A stretch of DNA of 64,000 nucleotides from Hevea brasiliensis. Its lineage: Eukaryota; Streptophyta; Magnoliopsida; Malpighiales; Euphorbiaceae. The first letter of the stretch is position 1. Each line of letters starts with the position of its first letter. Shown here piece after piece: positions 20,468-32,910 of the stretch. The DNA is taken from contig NC_079501.1 in NCBI RefSeq assembly GCF_030052815.1, positions 94,984,017 through 95,048,016 on the forward strand. The letters are read 5' to 3'. Under the pieces are notes generated by a model. The model had not been told where the DNA came from and did not search any database. It was given only the letters and a program-made list of their open reading frames with translations. The translations under genes were made by a program, and so were the position numbers.

Positions 20468-21436
20468 CCTGCATGAAAACTGTTCAAGGGAGGAGGGGGA
20501 AAAAAAAGAAAGAAGGTTGTTACGATAGTGGAAGAACTCTGAAATTTAATTCAGATTGTTATTCTGCTTTCATAAGAAGAGCTTTTGGAACCAGTTTCCT
20601 AAAGTGTTTTCCTAAAAGATTTTGAACACTGGAACTTTTCATTTTCAGCTCGTTCATTATCCAGTAGCATTCCCATTTTTTCAGTTCCTGGTTATCTGTA
20701 TTTTTATTTCCGTCGTCCATGTTCAATCTCATTTAAACTCGGGTATAATTCTGACTCGATTGCATTTAGTGAAGTACTCTTCGTTCCAAGGCGGACCTTA
20801 GTCTTCTGGCTACCAACTTGCGATTTTATTACGTTCTGTGATTCTGTAGTTAGCTCACTAGATTCGACTTCTTACAGGTCAGTGTTCATATTGCCATTTT
20901 ATTTAGTTCTTGTTTTACGTATTTCTTTCTTTTTCTTTCTTTTTCATGCATGTTATTTTCTTTAAGGTCATATCACACTTGAAAATGCAAAGGTAGGTCG
21001 TGCTTCAGTTGGCTTCTGCGTCGGCTAAATCATATTTTTGTTGATCTTTATTATTTTGGAACGCAAGTCATTTAGTCCTGAATAATATATAAGTGGTTAG
21101 GATAAAATAGGTAACTATATTTTAGGGGTCTCTTTGAAAAAAGAGGGTCTAAATAACACATCAGGGGAAATAGCTAAATTGAATCACTAGGCTGACGTAG
21201 AAGATAGGCCGGCATAACACCATGAGACGGAATAAAGATCAAATCTCAGATGAGTAAAATGGAACAGAGGGAATACTGGTAAGGCGACCACATGGGAGGT
21301 CGGTAAAATTCACAAAGATCCCTTATTTAGTCACAAAGTACCAATAAGTTAAAGGAAGCCTTATTACGACCCTTGGCATCTTTAAATACTAGAACTCTTA
21401 AACTTAGGCTCTTAAGATATATAGCTGTGATCAAAT

Positions 21437-21560
21437 TTAGAAGAGATCGGAGGAGAGTTCTTATCCGGTCTCAACTCAGAATTTTAATAGAGATCGGGGG
21501 AGAGTTCTTATCCGGTCTCAACTCAAGATTTTAATAAATATTAAAGAGTTCGGAGAAGAG
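21437..21560 (+). repeat. LTR minisatellite, short allele (about 3 units)
   Basis: Same 58-bp unit as at 3143-3550 but only about three copies, one with an internal deletion of the AT-rich tail. Confidence 0.8.
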
Positions 21561-21983
21561 TTCTTATTCGATTCTTAAATTAAATTTTAATAAAATATTC
21601 CTTTCAAATAAAATTAACATACAACAATAACTCACTAAGGTTGTCTCATTTACTTATGTATCTGGGTGATCCGAATTTAGTGAAAAATTAAAATTTCCTT
21701 TTGACAAAAGGATTAACATTTCCATCCGAGTCCTCCTAACTAATTTATGAAGAATGCGAAGTTAAATCTACTTGCCCTTATTGAGGGACGAGGTGGGGTG
21801 CCTAACACCTTCCCCACCCGTTTACGGACCCCGAACCTAGAATCTCTGTCTTGAAGTGGTTTCATTTCAATCTATTTTCACAAATGGTTTTCTTTAGTTT
21901 CCCTCAAAATTAAAGTGGCGACTCTTCACTCTTTCCCACTTCGGTGAGGGTTCGTTCAGGCTACCGCAAAACTCCTTGCGACA

Positions 21984-23625
21984 AATACCTATGAATGTTT
22001 TTGTCGGTAATTACCAACGAAATGCTTTTTGTATGTAATATTAAGGAGAAAATAGAAAATAAAATTAAAAAAAAATACCTACGAATTTTTTTCGTCGGTA
22101 ACTATAAACAAAACGCTTTTCGTAGGTAATATTAAGTAGAAAATAGAGAAGAAAAATTCTGAAAAGGTCAAAAAATTTTACGTATGAATATTTTTAGTCG
22201 GTAATTACCAACGAAACGCTTTTCATAAGTAATATTAAAGAGAAAATAGAGAAGAAAAATTATAAAAAGGTCAAAAAATTTTACCTATGAATTTTTTTAG
22301 TCAGTAATTACAAACGAAATGATTTTCGTATGTAATATTAGAGAGAAAATAGAATATAAAATTTAAAGAAAAAATACCTATAAATTTTTTTTCGTCGTAA
22401 TTACCAACGAAACGCCTTTCATAGATAATATTAAAGAGAAATAGAGAAGAAAAATTTTAAAAAGCTTAAAGAATTTTACCTATGAATTTTTTTTCATTGG
22501 TATTTATCAACGAAACGCTTTTCGTAAGTAATATTAAGAAGAAAATAGAGAAGAAAAATTTTAAAAAGGTCAAAAAATTTTACCTACGAATTTTTTTAGT
22601 CGGTAATTACCAACAAAATATTTTTCTTCGGTAATATTAATGAGAAAATAAAAATAAAATTGAAAAAACAATACCTATGAATTTTTTTCATTAGTAGTTA
22701 CCAACGAAATGCATTTCGTAGGTAATATTAAGGAAAAAATAGAGAGAAAATGTTTTAAAACAATACCTACAAATTTTTTTCGTCGGTAATTACCAACGAA
22801 ATATTTTTCATAGGTAATATTAAGGAGAAAATAGAAAATAAAATTTTAAAAAAATACCTACGAAAATTTTTTTATATGTAATTATCAACAAAATATGTTT
22901 AGTTGGTAATTTATTGGTAAATCATAAAAAATCTGAAATTTCCACATCATTTGTAAATAGATAGGAGGGAAGGGAGTTTGTCTATAAAAGAAAAATTGCT
23001 TCCCAGCATAAAGGCAATTGTGGTATAGCCACTATGTGGGGCATACTTTGAGCCCCACTAGTAATTTTTTTTTTAAATCAATTAAATCTTAAAAAATTAT
23101 AAATTAATTTTACATTTAAATTAAAATAATTAATATTTAATATTTATTTTAAAAATTAAAAAATTAAAAATAAATTAAAAAAAATTAAATTGAAAATTTT
23201 AAATTAAATCAAAATTTAAATTAAATTAAATTTAAAAGTTAATTTAAATTAAAAATTAAATTAAAAAATTAAATTAAATTAAAAAGTAAAAAAATTAATT
23301 TAAAAAATATTAAATAAAAATTAGCTACGAAAATTTATTTTCGTCGATAATTATCAACGAAAAATTTTATCGGTAAATAGTCGGTAATTTATAAAACTAA
23401 AATCTTCTATGTAATTATCTACAAAAAAAAATCAAATTTAGTTACGAAATAATTCGTCAGTAAATTTAGCGATAATATTTTTTTCGTTAATAAAAATTAC
23501 GTATGCCAATATTTGTGAAGAAAAAAATTTCATCGATAATTTATCGATAATTACTGATTACCTATAAAATATTAATATATTTGATCGATAATTTTCGTAG
23601 CTATTTTTTTTAATTTCTTGTAATA
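21984..23625. mobile_element. Right end of a CACTA-like DNA transposon (disrupted by the Ogre-like element)
   Basis: About nine degenerate units 80-120 bp apart, each with TACCTACGAATTTTTTTCG, GTCGGTAATTACCAACGAAA and CTTTTCGTAGGTAATATTA; the arms are inverted copies of each other (ACGAA/TTCGT). Subterminal arrays of this kind, and an end reading AATTTCTTGTAATA (compare the CACTA consensus ATTTCTTGTAGTG), point to a CACTA (En/Spm) element. No transposase is seen; 23060-23330 is AAATT-rich low-complexity sequence. The left half must lie before the window. A Mutator-like or satellite origin remains possible. Confidence 0.5.
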
Positions 23626-25901
23626 TTTAATAATCAGCCCTCTACTTATTGTTGTTGCATAATGCTAGAGTGTTTCTCATAAGTAGATTTTTTAGTTTGT
23701 TTGTTTCTTTATACTGTCATCCTAAAACAAAATAATTAAAATATTAAATAATTTAATTGAAATTACACCTAAATTTAATTAAATTCTGATTCCAAAAATG
23801 AAATCGAACCGCACACCATTCTAAATATTGCCCGCAGATTAGCGTCTTCGTCGGCCTACGATAGTCGCCGTCTGTTCTCAACTTGTCAAAATTAGACAAG
23901 ATTCATTGTCCCCTTTTTGGCTCAACTGTGACTACAAATCCACAACTGGTCGAGAGTTGGGAATGTTCACGCCACCGATCAATCATTTGTTGGTATTTCA
24001 TTTTATTTTTATTAATTTAATTTAATTTAAATTTAAATTTAATATTTTATAAATTTAAAAAATAATTTCAATACTATTAAATTACTATAGTTTTTCATTT
24101 TATTTCAATATTTAAATAAATTATACCATAATAAATTGCATTATTAAATTCACTAAAAAAAATAGAAATGTTAATCAATATGTGTATGTTCTAACATTAC
24201 CTGATTGTAAATAAATAGTTTTATTAAATTAATATTACGAATTAAATAAAAAAAACGCTTTTTATAAATATAATTTTTTAGATTTATTTATATATAAATA
24301 CAATTTGTTTCATCTAATGCATGCAAATTAATTAGGGTAAATTAATAATTTTTTAATTTTATATTATATCGTAATTAATTTTTATGTCTTTATATTTTAA
24401 AAAATATGTTAAAATATTCATAAATTTTGATTTTATTGTATGCTTTCAATTTTCCATATTTTTTAATTTTTTATTAATAAAAAATAAAAATACCTTAATA
24501 TTTCATAAGATAAACTATTATTTCGTCTTTAATTATGAATTTTATCACTATTATAATACTTTCATCGCTTATTCTCGGTCTAACTTTATAGATAAAAATT
24601 GCTAAAAAAAATCAATTTTACTTCACTCATCAAACTACTTGTTGGTCTATTATTTTAATATTTTATTAATTAAAATATATTAAATTTATTTTTAAATGAA
24701 TTATTAATAATATTTAACTAATATATTTCTTAGATATCATTTTACTTAAGTTTCGAATCTTCTAGTTAATTAATGCATTTTAATTCTCCAATAATTTGAA
24801 AATAATAATAATAATAAATTATTATTATAATTATCTTAATATATTCTTCAAATGATTCCCATATGATCAATATGGTCAAAATTTAGTACACTAGTGCAAG
24901 GTTCCTAGCAAAAATGTTTTTACAAATTATAAAAATAAATATTATGTTTTAATAAAATTTCAATAATTCATATAAACATAAGAAAATCTAATTAATTGAT
25001 GTCCTGATCATTTATATAGGATGTGTTTCATATGCCCTTTCTTTTCTTTTTTATAGTTAGATCTATCGTAAATATATGATAAAATTCACATATAAAATAA
25101 TTCATATAATTCTTTTATATATGATAAATAAGATTTAGGCAAGTTTTTTTCCTTGACTTTGGTACTTGGGACTTGGATTATGAAGTATGGATCAATAATT
25201 AAAAAGATGTTTACCTCTCCCAGCAATGTTTAATGGTCAATTCATTCTATGGAAATGTCCTAATTGGGGACGTCAATAGTCGATTAGCGATTTCAAATTT
25301 AGGGTATGTTTAGTATTACCGTTAAAATGACCATTGAGAACTAGTTAGAAAGTATTAAAAAATAATTTAAAATTAAATTTAATAAATCATAAAAATACTA
25401 AAATAATAAAATAACTTTTTTCAAATTGTTTGTTTTAACAGTATCTAAAATAATATTTTTTTCTTTCAAAATTAGATTTGCCTTTACACTTTCAATGTTA
25501 AACAAATACTTAGTTTTGAAAGATTATAAAATACTACCGGTGCATGTAAAAATAGTGCTATCTCACACAAAAAAAAAGTTCTCATTGTAATATAGAAAGT
25601 ATATTTCACATAATTATAAAAAATAATACATATACACCGAGCACATTTAATAATCTCTCCTTAGTTTTAGCTTGGTAGATTGATTCTCAAATCTAAGCCA
25701 AAATAATAATAATAATAATAATAAAGAATTTTAGCAATTATTATCTCCTTTGCTGTTCACGAGAGGTACAGGAAATGGATATTGATCCGCAAAAGAAAAG
25801 TAAACGCAGTTCTGGCATCATTTGTATTTATTGAGAAAAATTCGCAGCTGCCTTTTCTTACTTGGGGCCATCGTCTCATGATGTTGACCTCCTGATTCAG
25901 T
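23626..25901 (+). repeat. Upstream region of peroxidase gene 1, duplicated at 62085-63992
   Basis: Contains no gene. It aligns along its length with 62085-63929: a LINE-type 3' tail (23637-23730), a GC-richer block (23780-23990, GAAATCGAACCGCAYACC type), and AT-rich sequence. Copy 2 lacks about 340 bp (around 24430-24770) and about 105 bp (25140-25245). An (AAT)n microsatellite at 25702-25724 is longer in copy 2 (63723-63757). Confidence 0.9.
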
Positions 25902-25909
25902 TATAAATA
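25902..25909 (+). promoter_or_regulatory. TATA box of peroxidase gene 1
   Basis: TATAAATA 63 bases before the ATG; the same spacing is kept in the second copy (63930 to 63993). A W-box-like TTGACC at 25884-25889 is conserved in both copies, which would fit stress or defence control, but that is inference. Confidence 0.8.
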
Positions 25910-25964
25910 CTCACTAGCATCGGACACCCACCAACCAAAACTAAAACCTAGCAAAACCCAAGAT

Positions 25965-27204
25965 ATGGAGAGATACATTTTTTCTTCTTCAAGCCAAATT
26001 ACACACATTATTATATTAATGTGCGTCTTTGTTGTTATGTCTGCGACCTTGGTGCATGGCCAAGGCACTCGTGTTGGTTTCTATGCTACTACTTGTCCTA
26101 GAGCTGAATCCATTGTAAGCTCAACTGTTGCAACACATTTTCGAGCTAACCCTGCAATTGCTCCTGCTTTGCTGAGGATGCATTTCCATGATTGCTTTGT
26201 TCGAGGTTGCGATGCTTCTGTCCTTATTGATGGTTCCAATACTGAGAAAACTGCCCCACCAAATCTTGGGTTGAGAGGCTATGAAGTTATTGACGATGCC
26301 AAGACTCAGCTTGAAGCTGCATGTCCTGAAATTGTTTCTTGCGCTGATATTCTTGCACTTGCAGCCCGTGACTCTGTTGTTCTGGTAATCATCACATCTA
26401 ATTAATCATAATGCTGCAATTCATCAGGACATTCAAACTATAAATGCTTATTTTAGCAGAGTTATAGATCAATGTGCATATATATACATATGCTTATTGC
26501 TCAAGTTAGCTCTTCAATTTTCATGCAGACTGGTGGACGAAGTTGGCTAGTGCCTACCGGACGTAGAGACGGCCGGGTGTCATTGTCATCTGAAACAACT
26601 GATTTGCCTGGCTTCACAGAATCCATTGATTCCCAAAAGCAAAAGTTCTCTGCCAAGGGTCTTAACACACAAGATCTTGTCGTACTTGTTGGTAAGCTTT
26701 AACATTATAATATGTCCTTCCTAGATTCTGCTATGGTTATGTACGAGCTTGATCCAGTAATGTAACACTTGTCTTCTTCTATATACAGGAGGACACACCA
26801 TAGGAACTACAGCTTGCCAGTTCTTTAGTTACAGATTATACAACTTCAATGGCACCGCAAGTTCTGATCCTGCCATTAATGCTTCATTCCTTCCTCAACT
26901 ACAAGCACTGTGTCCACAGAACGGAGATGGGACAAAGCGAGTTGCTTTTGATACAGGTAGTGAAAACAGATTTGATGCATCTTTCTTCGACAACCTGAGA
27001 GATGGGCGAGGAATACTCGAGTCTGATCAGAAATTGTGGACTGATGCTTCGACGAGAGCAATTGTTCAACGTTTCCTGGGTATTACTGGTTTAGCTGCAT
27101 TCAATGTTGAGTTTGGAAGATCCATGGTTAAGATGAGTAACACTGGAGTGAAGACAGGCACTGATGGTGAAATTAGGAAAATATGTTCAGCAATGAACTC
27201 ATGA
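25965..27204 (+). CDS. Class III secretory peroxidase (three exons, 332 aa)
   Basis: Haem peroxidase (EC 1.11.1.7) that oxidises phenolics with H2O2 in the cell wall or apoplast. Exons 25965-26384, 26529-26691 and 26789-27204; both introns are GT...AG. Residues 1-32 are a signal peptide (hydrophobic [16 protein letters not shown]), and the mature chain starts near QGTRVGFY. The distal haem site is [10 protein letters not shown] (Arg71, His75) and the proximal haem ligand is His197 in [15 protein letters not shown]. Eight cysteines are in the usual class III places (TTCPRAE, DCFVRGC, AACPE, VSCAD, TACQF, ALCPQ, KICSA), and there are two N-glycosylation sites (NGT, NAS). Two introns, against three in the ancestral class III gene. 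It resembles peroxidase N1-type proteins. AATAAA at 27231-27236 is a likely poly(A) signal. All key residues are present, so the gene is probably functional. Confidence 0.97.
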
Positions 27205-28347
27205 GACTGCCAAGATTTTCCCATACGCAAAATAAAATACTTATCTAAATCTAGTTTCTCATAAAATCTAGATATAAATATATGGATTTTACGAATTTTA
27301 TCTTATATATTGCATGTTGAATTAAGATGGACTTGGTAAGTTGCCATATGGGAATACATATGTTCTATTGAAAGTCTGAAATAATCTATCTTTTATCTTA
27401 TGAAAGGATAATGATATGATTTATTATATAGGGATGAATATTGATGTATTTAGTGTAAGCTGATAATCAAATGATATAATGTTTTCAAACTATATATATA
27501 TTCTCTTATATGAATTTTTATGCATGAACTTAATTATTATTCAATTATTATAAAATTTATTTAAAAAAAGAAAACTTAAATTAAAAATTATTAAATTTAA
27601 TTAAATCAGATTAAATTGAACCGAAATTAAATCAAAACTAATATCAATTGAAACCAATAGTAAAATTGAAATATCCTTTAATTCAATCTCGGACCTTAGA
27701 AACTTTAGATTAAAACTAATCGCGTCTATCTAATCCCAATAATTGTTAAAATAAAAATAAAAAATTTAAATTAAATTAAGATTATTTTTAACTATATGGT
27801 TCATTAATTATTATTTAATCAATCTGATTTTTTATAAATAAAGAAGATATAGATATATATATATATATATATATATACGTGTGTGTGTGTGTGTGAATCT
27901 TAATAAATTTGAGTATTTATTATTTATACTTTAATAATTTTATAAAAATTTTGATACAAATATTTAATATAATAATTATTAAATTTATTTTCGTAGGAAA
28001 TCCAACTTATATTAGATATGGACCTTATCAATATCCAAAAGCCAAAAATACGAAAAATAAGTTATTGTCATTATTTGGTGGAAAAAGGTGAGCATGTCGC
28101 CAAAATTTAGAAAAGTTAAGCATACTTTGAGGGTCAAGTTGAAGAAAGGAACAAGCGTAATGATAAATTATATTAATTAGTTAAGATGCGTTTCATCGAT
28201 CCTTTCTATGAATTGATTAATGCAAGCATCAAGAGAAGCTTCTACCCATAATTCATTTAGCTTTTGCTTAATTAATCTTTGAATATGAATATAGTACATT
28301 TTATATATTCAATCATTATAAAATAATGTGTTTATTTTTTTATTATT
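27205..28347 (+). other. 3' flank of peroxidase gene 1
   Basis: AT-rich sequence with a poly(A) signal (27231-27236) and a compound (AT)n(GT)n microsatellite (27853-27895). The stretch 28078-28190 (GGTGAGCATGTCGCC region) is repeated in diverged form at about 54880-54990, beyond the Tekay insertion. No gene seen. Confidence 0.7.
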
Positions 28348-28352
28348 TATTT

Positions 28353-30999
28353 TGTCATGACCTAACCTATGGGCCTAATCGGCATTAGGACCTGGGCCAG
28401 CCTAAAGCCCCCGAGACCTTTAGTAAGCTTAACTATTCCTTAACCCAATCCTAAGGCCCATTTGGGCCCAATTTCAAGAATTTAACCAGACATAGTCCGG
28501 CCATAAAATGGACCATTCAACGGGGAGTTTTTCACTCGCCCGACCTGTAAACACAATATATAATAAATTGAGGAGCTCAGCTCACCCTCCACATACTCAT
28601 AATATTATAAAGTCCAATGGGAGCTCAGTTTCCTCATCTAATCCAGTCATGCATGCAATTAATATTCTTACAAATTCAATACAATATTATATTACAAACC
28701 CAAATTAATTAAAATACTCCTAACACATGCAGAGTCTAAAATTTAACTCAATCGTACAAAATACATTAGATACTACTAATTAACCTACAAAGAAGAAGAG
28801 CATGTTAGTCACAATAAGTAATCCTCCTGTAGTCTGAAAAGTAAGATAAACAGGACTCAGAGAGTAAAATACTGATTTTAACCACAATTTCTATAGCTAT
28901 CTAAAGCTAATGTATCCTAAGGAATGGAATGCAACATCATCATAAATTTCATACAAATCACATCATAATAGTAAAAAGGCAATTTGGAGCATTCACACAC
29001 TCAATACTGTTCAAACAGTACATATATGGGAGCTGATCCCCTATACAGTTTTCTTAATTCAACCTCTGCCAGCAAGTGTCTCTTAAGCTGGACTTTCGCT
29101 TAATAAACAAAATGCGGGGGGCCAGTGTCTCTGCCGTGCCTACCCCAACTTATCCATAAAGAACCAGTCCCGATGAATGTCTCTCAAGCCGCATCTACCC
29201 ATCCTATCCATGTCCGATACCACACACCACGCACGCTAACGCACGCACACTATTCCAAATTACCACAAACACATCCATGGCACTTCATCAATTAAGAATG
29301 CAATATAAAATGTGCCTAGTGTTTAACTACATAGAGACATATGTATAAGTGATGCATGGGCATGCCTGAACATATAATAATATTGAAATTATAATTAAAA
29401 TTAATATTTTACTCACAGACTTAAAGCAAGATCATCACAAGGGCCGGGGGAGGAGAAAGGTCATCTGCTCACGACAAATTTTATTATAATTATTTAATAT
29501 ATTTTACTCAATACAAGCTTGGAAAAGACCAAAGACACCCTAAGTCGGGTCGAAAATCTAGCAGAGTCTCTCCTATACCTAGAACCTACCCAACCTGCAA
29601 AAGGATTCAAAATGCACTTCTATACCCACAAGTCACACATCCACAGCTCAATCACTTCACATGGTCCCTCTTGGGCCCACCCAGACAGTTAACAACCACA
29701 ATTTGAAAAATTACAATTTAGTCCCTATAATTACCCCTTTTGCAAAAACTACGCATTTGAGCTTCAAAAATTCTAAAATTTTGCCCCACGGTCCTTAGCA
29801 ATATTATAGAGCTAACGCAAAAGGAATTATATTTTTCTAACCTACCACGAATATTTTATAGATTTTTAATCGAAATTAGGTACTAGATAATTAAGAAAAA
29901 TGAGGGTTCGGGTTTACCTATGCCAATTCCGACCCTGGAGACGCGTCCGAGACGTCTGAAAATGGTGGGGTAGCCTATACTTTCAACCCGGTTCTAAAGC
30001 TTTCTTGGTAGTCTGTCTGCTCGGCTCGAAATTACAGACTCGAGTAACCGTCAAATTTCTGCGAATTGAATGTACCTACGTGAAGCCCACAACACGGGAG
30101 TTACTATATAATTTTTACAAAATTTTCTAAACTCATTTAATACTCGAAAAAATACTGTGAAGTCTCGCGGGACCCACCAAAAATGGTGTCAAAAAAATTT
30201 GAAATGGGTATTGTCGCGAAGCTCTCAACGAGTGGAGCACTCCGGTACTCTCGAATTTTTGGTGGAGTTTATAGTTTTTGAGAAATCTAGCCCGAAAGTC
30301 AAAATGAACTAAAATTTTCCGGGAAAAAATTGGACAAACCGCTCGATGGATTTTTATGTTCTTAGTGTCTATGGAAAACTGTTGAGGTGTAGATATGTTT
30401 TGGGATAAGGCCCAGTCCGATTAGTAGCCGAATTAGCCAAATTTTGGCTGGGAAGGTGAAAAGTTGCGCGGCAGTTAGGGAGAGCTTTTGGGCCTTTTTT
30501 CGGCAGCCTGGAGGGTCGGCTGGCGGCGAGGATGGGTACTAGAGGTGCACTGGAGAGCTGGGGAGGCTGGGGAGCGGCGAGAGGAGGAGAGAGGAGAGAG
30601 AAAATGAGAGAGAGAGGGAGAGTGTCGGGGGTGCGGGGAAGAGGAAGAAGAAAAGGAAAAAGGGTCGGTCCGATCCTGTCCGGTTCAATTCGATCAGTTC
30701 AATTCAAGATACTAAAAATTAAATTTTCACTCTGCCCTAGGACCAAAAATGAGGCCCAAAAATTTCGAAAAAATTTCATAAAACTCAGAAAAATTCATAG
30801 AGTCTAAATATATTTTTAGTTTTACCCATGTGGTCTTTAAATAAATTTTTAAAAATCATCAAAGTTTTATATTTTTGAAAAATCAAACCCGATTTCAAAA
30901 ATTCAAAAAAATTTCAAATAAATTTTTCCAAAATTTAAATAAAATAAAATATTAATATCTACCCATAAAATAATTAATTTAAAAATTAGGGGTGTTAAA
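28353..30999 (-). repeat. 3' LTR of the Tekay element
   Basis: Direct repeat of 50533-53500. On the minus strand it begins TTTAACACCCC (the second base of the expected TGTAACACCCC is changed) and ends GGTCATGACA. Purine-rich block at 30520-30660. No MITE here, which gives the empty site for 51055-51584. Confidence 0.9.
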
Positions 31000-31000
31000 T

Positions 31001-31012
31001 TCTTCCCCCCTC
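31001..31012 (-). other. Polypurine tract of the Tekay element
   Basis: Minus strand GAGGGGGGAAGA immediately before the 3' LTR. Confidence 0.75.
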
Positions 31013-31079
31013 AAAGAAAATTCATCCTTGAATTTTTTACACAAGGAAGAATAAAAGAACATAATTACACATTGAATAA

Positions 31080-31454
31080 ATAAGGGTATTTGCTACGCAT
31101 GTCCCGCTCTGACTCCCAGGTGCATTCTTCCACTGACTAGCTCCTCCATAAAACCTTAACTATAGGGATTTGTTTCGACCTTAGTTGCCTCACTTAGTAG
31201 TCCACTATGGCTACTGGCTGCTCCTCAAACGTTAAGTATTCTTTCAGCTCTACTGTATCCAGTTGTAGCACATGAGAGGGATCTGGTATGTATTTCTTGA
31301 GCATGGAGATATGAAATACAGGATGAACATGAGAAAAGCTAGGTGGTAACTCTAACCGATAGGCAACTACTCCAACTCTATCAGTAACCTCATAAGGTCT
31401 AATATACCGAGGTGCCAACTTGCCCTTTTTTCCAAATCTCATGACTCCCTTCAA
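31080..31454 (-). pseudogene. Tekay integrase C-terminus and chromodomain remnant
   Basis: Minus strand frame with the GPY-type segment ([18 protein letters not shown]), then [19 protein letters not shown], shared by all Tekay/Del elements. After a stop at about 31194 the same frame reads on with a chromodomain pattern (QIPIVKVLWRS, then VEECTWESERDM) interrupted by a second stop. The chromodomain normally steers integration to heterochromatin; here it is dead. Confidence 0.82.
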
Positions 31455-31523
31455 CAGAGAAACCTTTAGGAATACATAATAGCCTACTACAAACTCTACA
31501 TCCCTCGTGCAGGATGCATAACT

Positions 31524-32338
31524 CTAAAGTCTGCTGAAAGCTGTTTTTAATCGTTCCCTGATTAAAGGAATCATCTCTGAAGTGTACTCCACTAGGTCTA
31601 CATCATGCACCTTCGCTTCTCCCATTTCCATCCAACACAGAGGAGACCTACACTTTATGTCATATAGCACCTCATAGGGTGCCATCCCAATGCTGGAATG
31701 ATAACTGTTGTTATAGGCAAACTCCATCAAGGGTAGCTGATCATCCCATTGACCTCCAAAATCCAAAACACACATGCGAAGCATGTCTTCCAGTGTTTGA
31801 ATTGTCCTTTCGGACTGCCTGTCAGTCTGAGGGTGGAAGGCGATACTAAAGTTTAATTGCGTATCAAGTGCCTCTTGCAACTTTCTCCAAAACCTAGAAG
31901 TAAACTGGGGCCCTCTGTCAGATATTATGGAAGCAGGAACTCCATGCAATCTGACTATTTCTCGAACATAGAGCCTGGCGTATTGTGCAATAGAATAGGT
32001 GGTTCTCACAGGTAAGAAATGAGTTGATTAGTCAGACGATATATAATTACCCATATAGAATCATATCCCCACGTGGTACGAAGCAACCCAGTTACAAAAT
32101 CTATAGTGATCATTTCCCACTTCCATTCTAGGATAGGGAGCTCTTGCAGCTTCCCTGACAGCCTTTGGTGTTCAAACTTCACCTTTTGACAAGTCAAGCA
32201 CTTGGACATAAAGTCTGTTATGTCTCCCTTCATGCCATTCCACCAATAGCTATCTTTCACATCATGGTATATCTTGGCGGAGCCTATTTCATTCCTGAGA
32301 TTGTTCACGTTGGGCACATATATCCTGGAACCTTGCAT
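31524..32338 (-). pseudogene. Tekay integrase (zinc finger and catalytic core)
   Basis: Minus strand. The HHCC part (YWWNGMKGDITDFMSKCLTC, then QKVKFEHQ) is at 32338-32006 and the core at 32009-31524. Visible: TIDFVTGL, IISDRGPQFTSRFW, FHPQTDRQSERTIQTLEDM. In the last motif the usual G-Q-S-E is R-Q-S-E. A frame break separates the two parts near 32010. Confidence 0.85.
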
Positions 32339-32489
32339 AAGAGCGCCATCATTGGCAAATCCAAACTCATCACCTTCACCTTGCTATATTCTTTCTATAA
32401 TCTTTATCAATTGCGGGTCTCTATGCTGGAAAACTTTGATTATGTCTCACAAGTCTGGTCTCACTGAAAAATGGGCCAATAATGCCCCC

Positions 32490-32905
32490 TCATCTGAAAT
32501 ATCTAAGATCAGACCTTGATCCATCAACTAACGGCCTCTTCTCTGCTGATATGTGCGCTAAGCTGCCAGAAGATTTTCTGCTCAAAGCATCTGCTACTAC
32601 ATTGGCCTTCCCAGGATGGTACTGGATGGTACAATCATAGTCCTTCAGAAACTCCATCCATCTCCTCTGCCTCAAGTTTAAATCCCTCTGTTGGAAAATG
32701 CACTTAAAATCCTGTGGTCAGTGTATATCTCGCACACTTCACCATACAGGTAGTGTCTCCAGATCTTTAGTGCAAAGACTACAGCCGCCATTTCCAAATC
32801 ATGGGTAGGGTAGTTCTGCTCATGTCTTTTTAGTTGCCTTGAAGCATAAGCCACTACTTTCCTATGCTGCATCAAAACATATCCCAAACCAACCCTGGAG
32901 GCATC
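32490..32905 (-). pseudogene. Tekay RNase H
   Basis: Minus strand. [17 protein letters not shown] (near 32920-32870), [20 protein letters not shown], then [11 protein letters not shown] and [20 protein letters not shown]; frame break near 32677. Its N-terminus is cut exactly at the Athila insertion (target duplication at 32906-32910); the adjoining RT is at 47447 onward. Confidence 0.85.
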
Positions 32906-32910
32906 ACAGT

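Larger units (their letters stand above)
1..21983 (+). mobile_element. Ogre-like (Tat lineage) Ty3/gypsy LTR retrotransposon, 5' end cut by window
   Basis: Order seen: 5' LTR (1-3930, incomplete), primer site (3934-3951), extra ORF1, gag, protease, RT, RNase H, archaeal-type RNase H, integrase, repeat-rich 3' untranslated region, polypurine tract, 3' LTR (16418-21983). Very long LTRs, a tRNA-Arg-type primer site, a coiled-coil ORF1 upstream of gag, a G-patch after protease and two RNase H domains are the known hallmarks of the Tat/Ogre group. The LTRs match from base 3 (base 3 equals base 18323), so about 1.9 kb of the 5' LTR lies outside and the whole element would be about 23.9 kb. By eye there are 9 differences in the first 1.1 kb of the LTRs, all transitions, so insertion was recent. 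The intron between protease and RT reported for some Ogre elements is not evident. The expected 5-bp target duplication is AATAC at 21984-21988; its partner is outside the window. Confidence 0.93.
16418..21983 (+). repeat. 3' LTR of the Ogre-like element (complete, 5,566 bp)
   Basis: Starts TGTCGACACC after the polypurine tract and ends TTGCGACA. Contents: CCGATC-rich 5' part (16440-16860), antisense gene (17005-18829), antisense TATA (18986-18994), sense TATA (20460-20467), and a short minisatellite (21437-21560). The ends TG...CA and the match to 1-3930 fix the borders. Confidence 0.95.

Noticed and set aside
25303..25515. Possible MITE in the peroxidase upstream region (ends GTATGTTTAGTATT and AATGTTAAACAAATAC)
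   Set aside because: Inverted ends too imperfect and no clear target duplication; also present at 63318-63530 because of the duplication.
30532..30807. Arg/Gly-rich open frame in the Tekay LTR (similar at 53066-53284)
   Set aside because: Reading of a purine-rich LTR block; frame not kept between the LTR copies and no domain.
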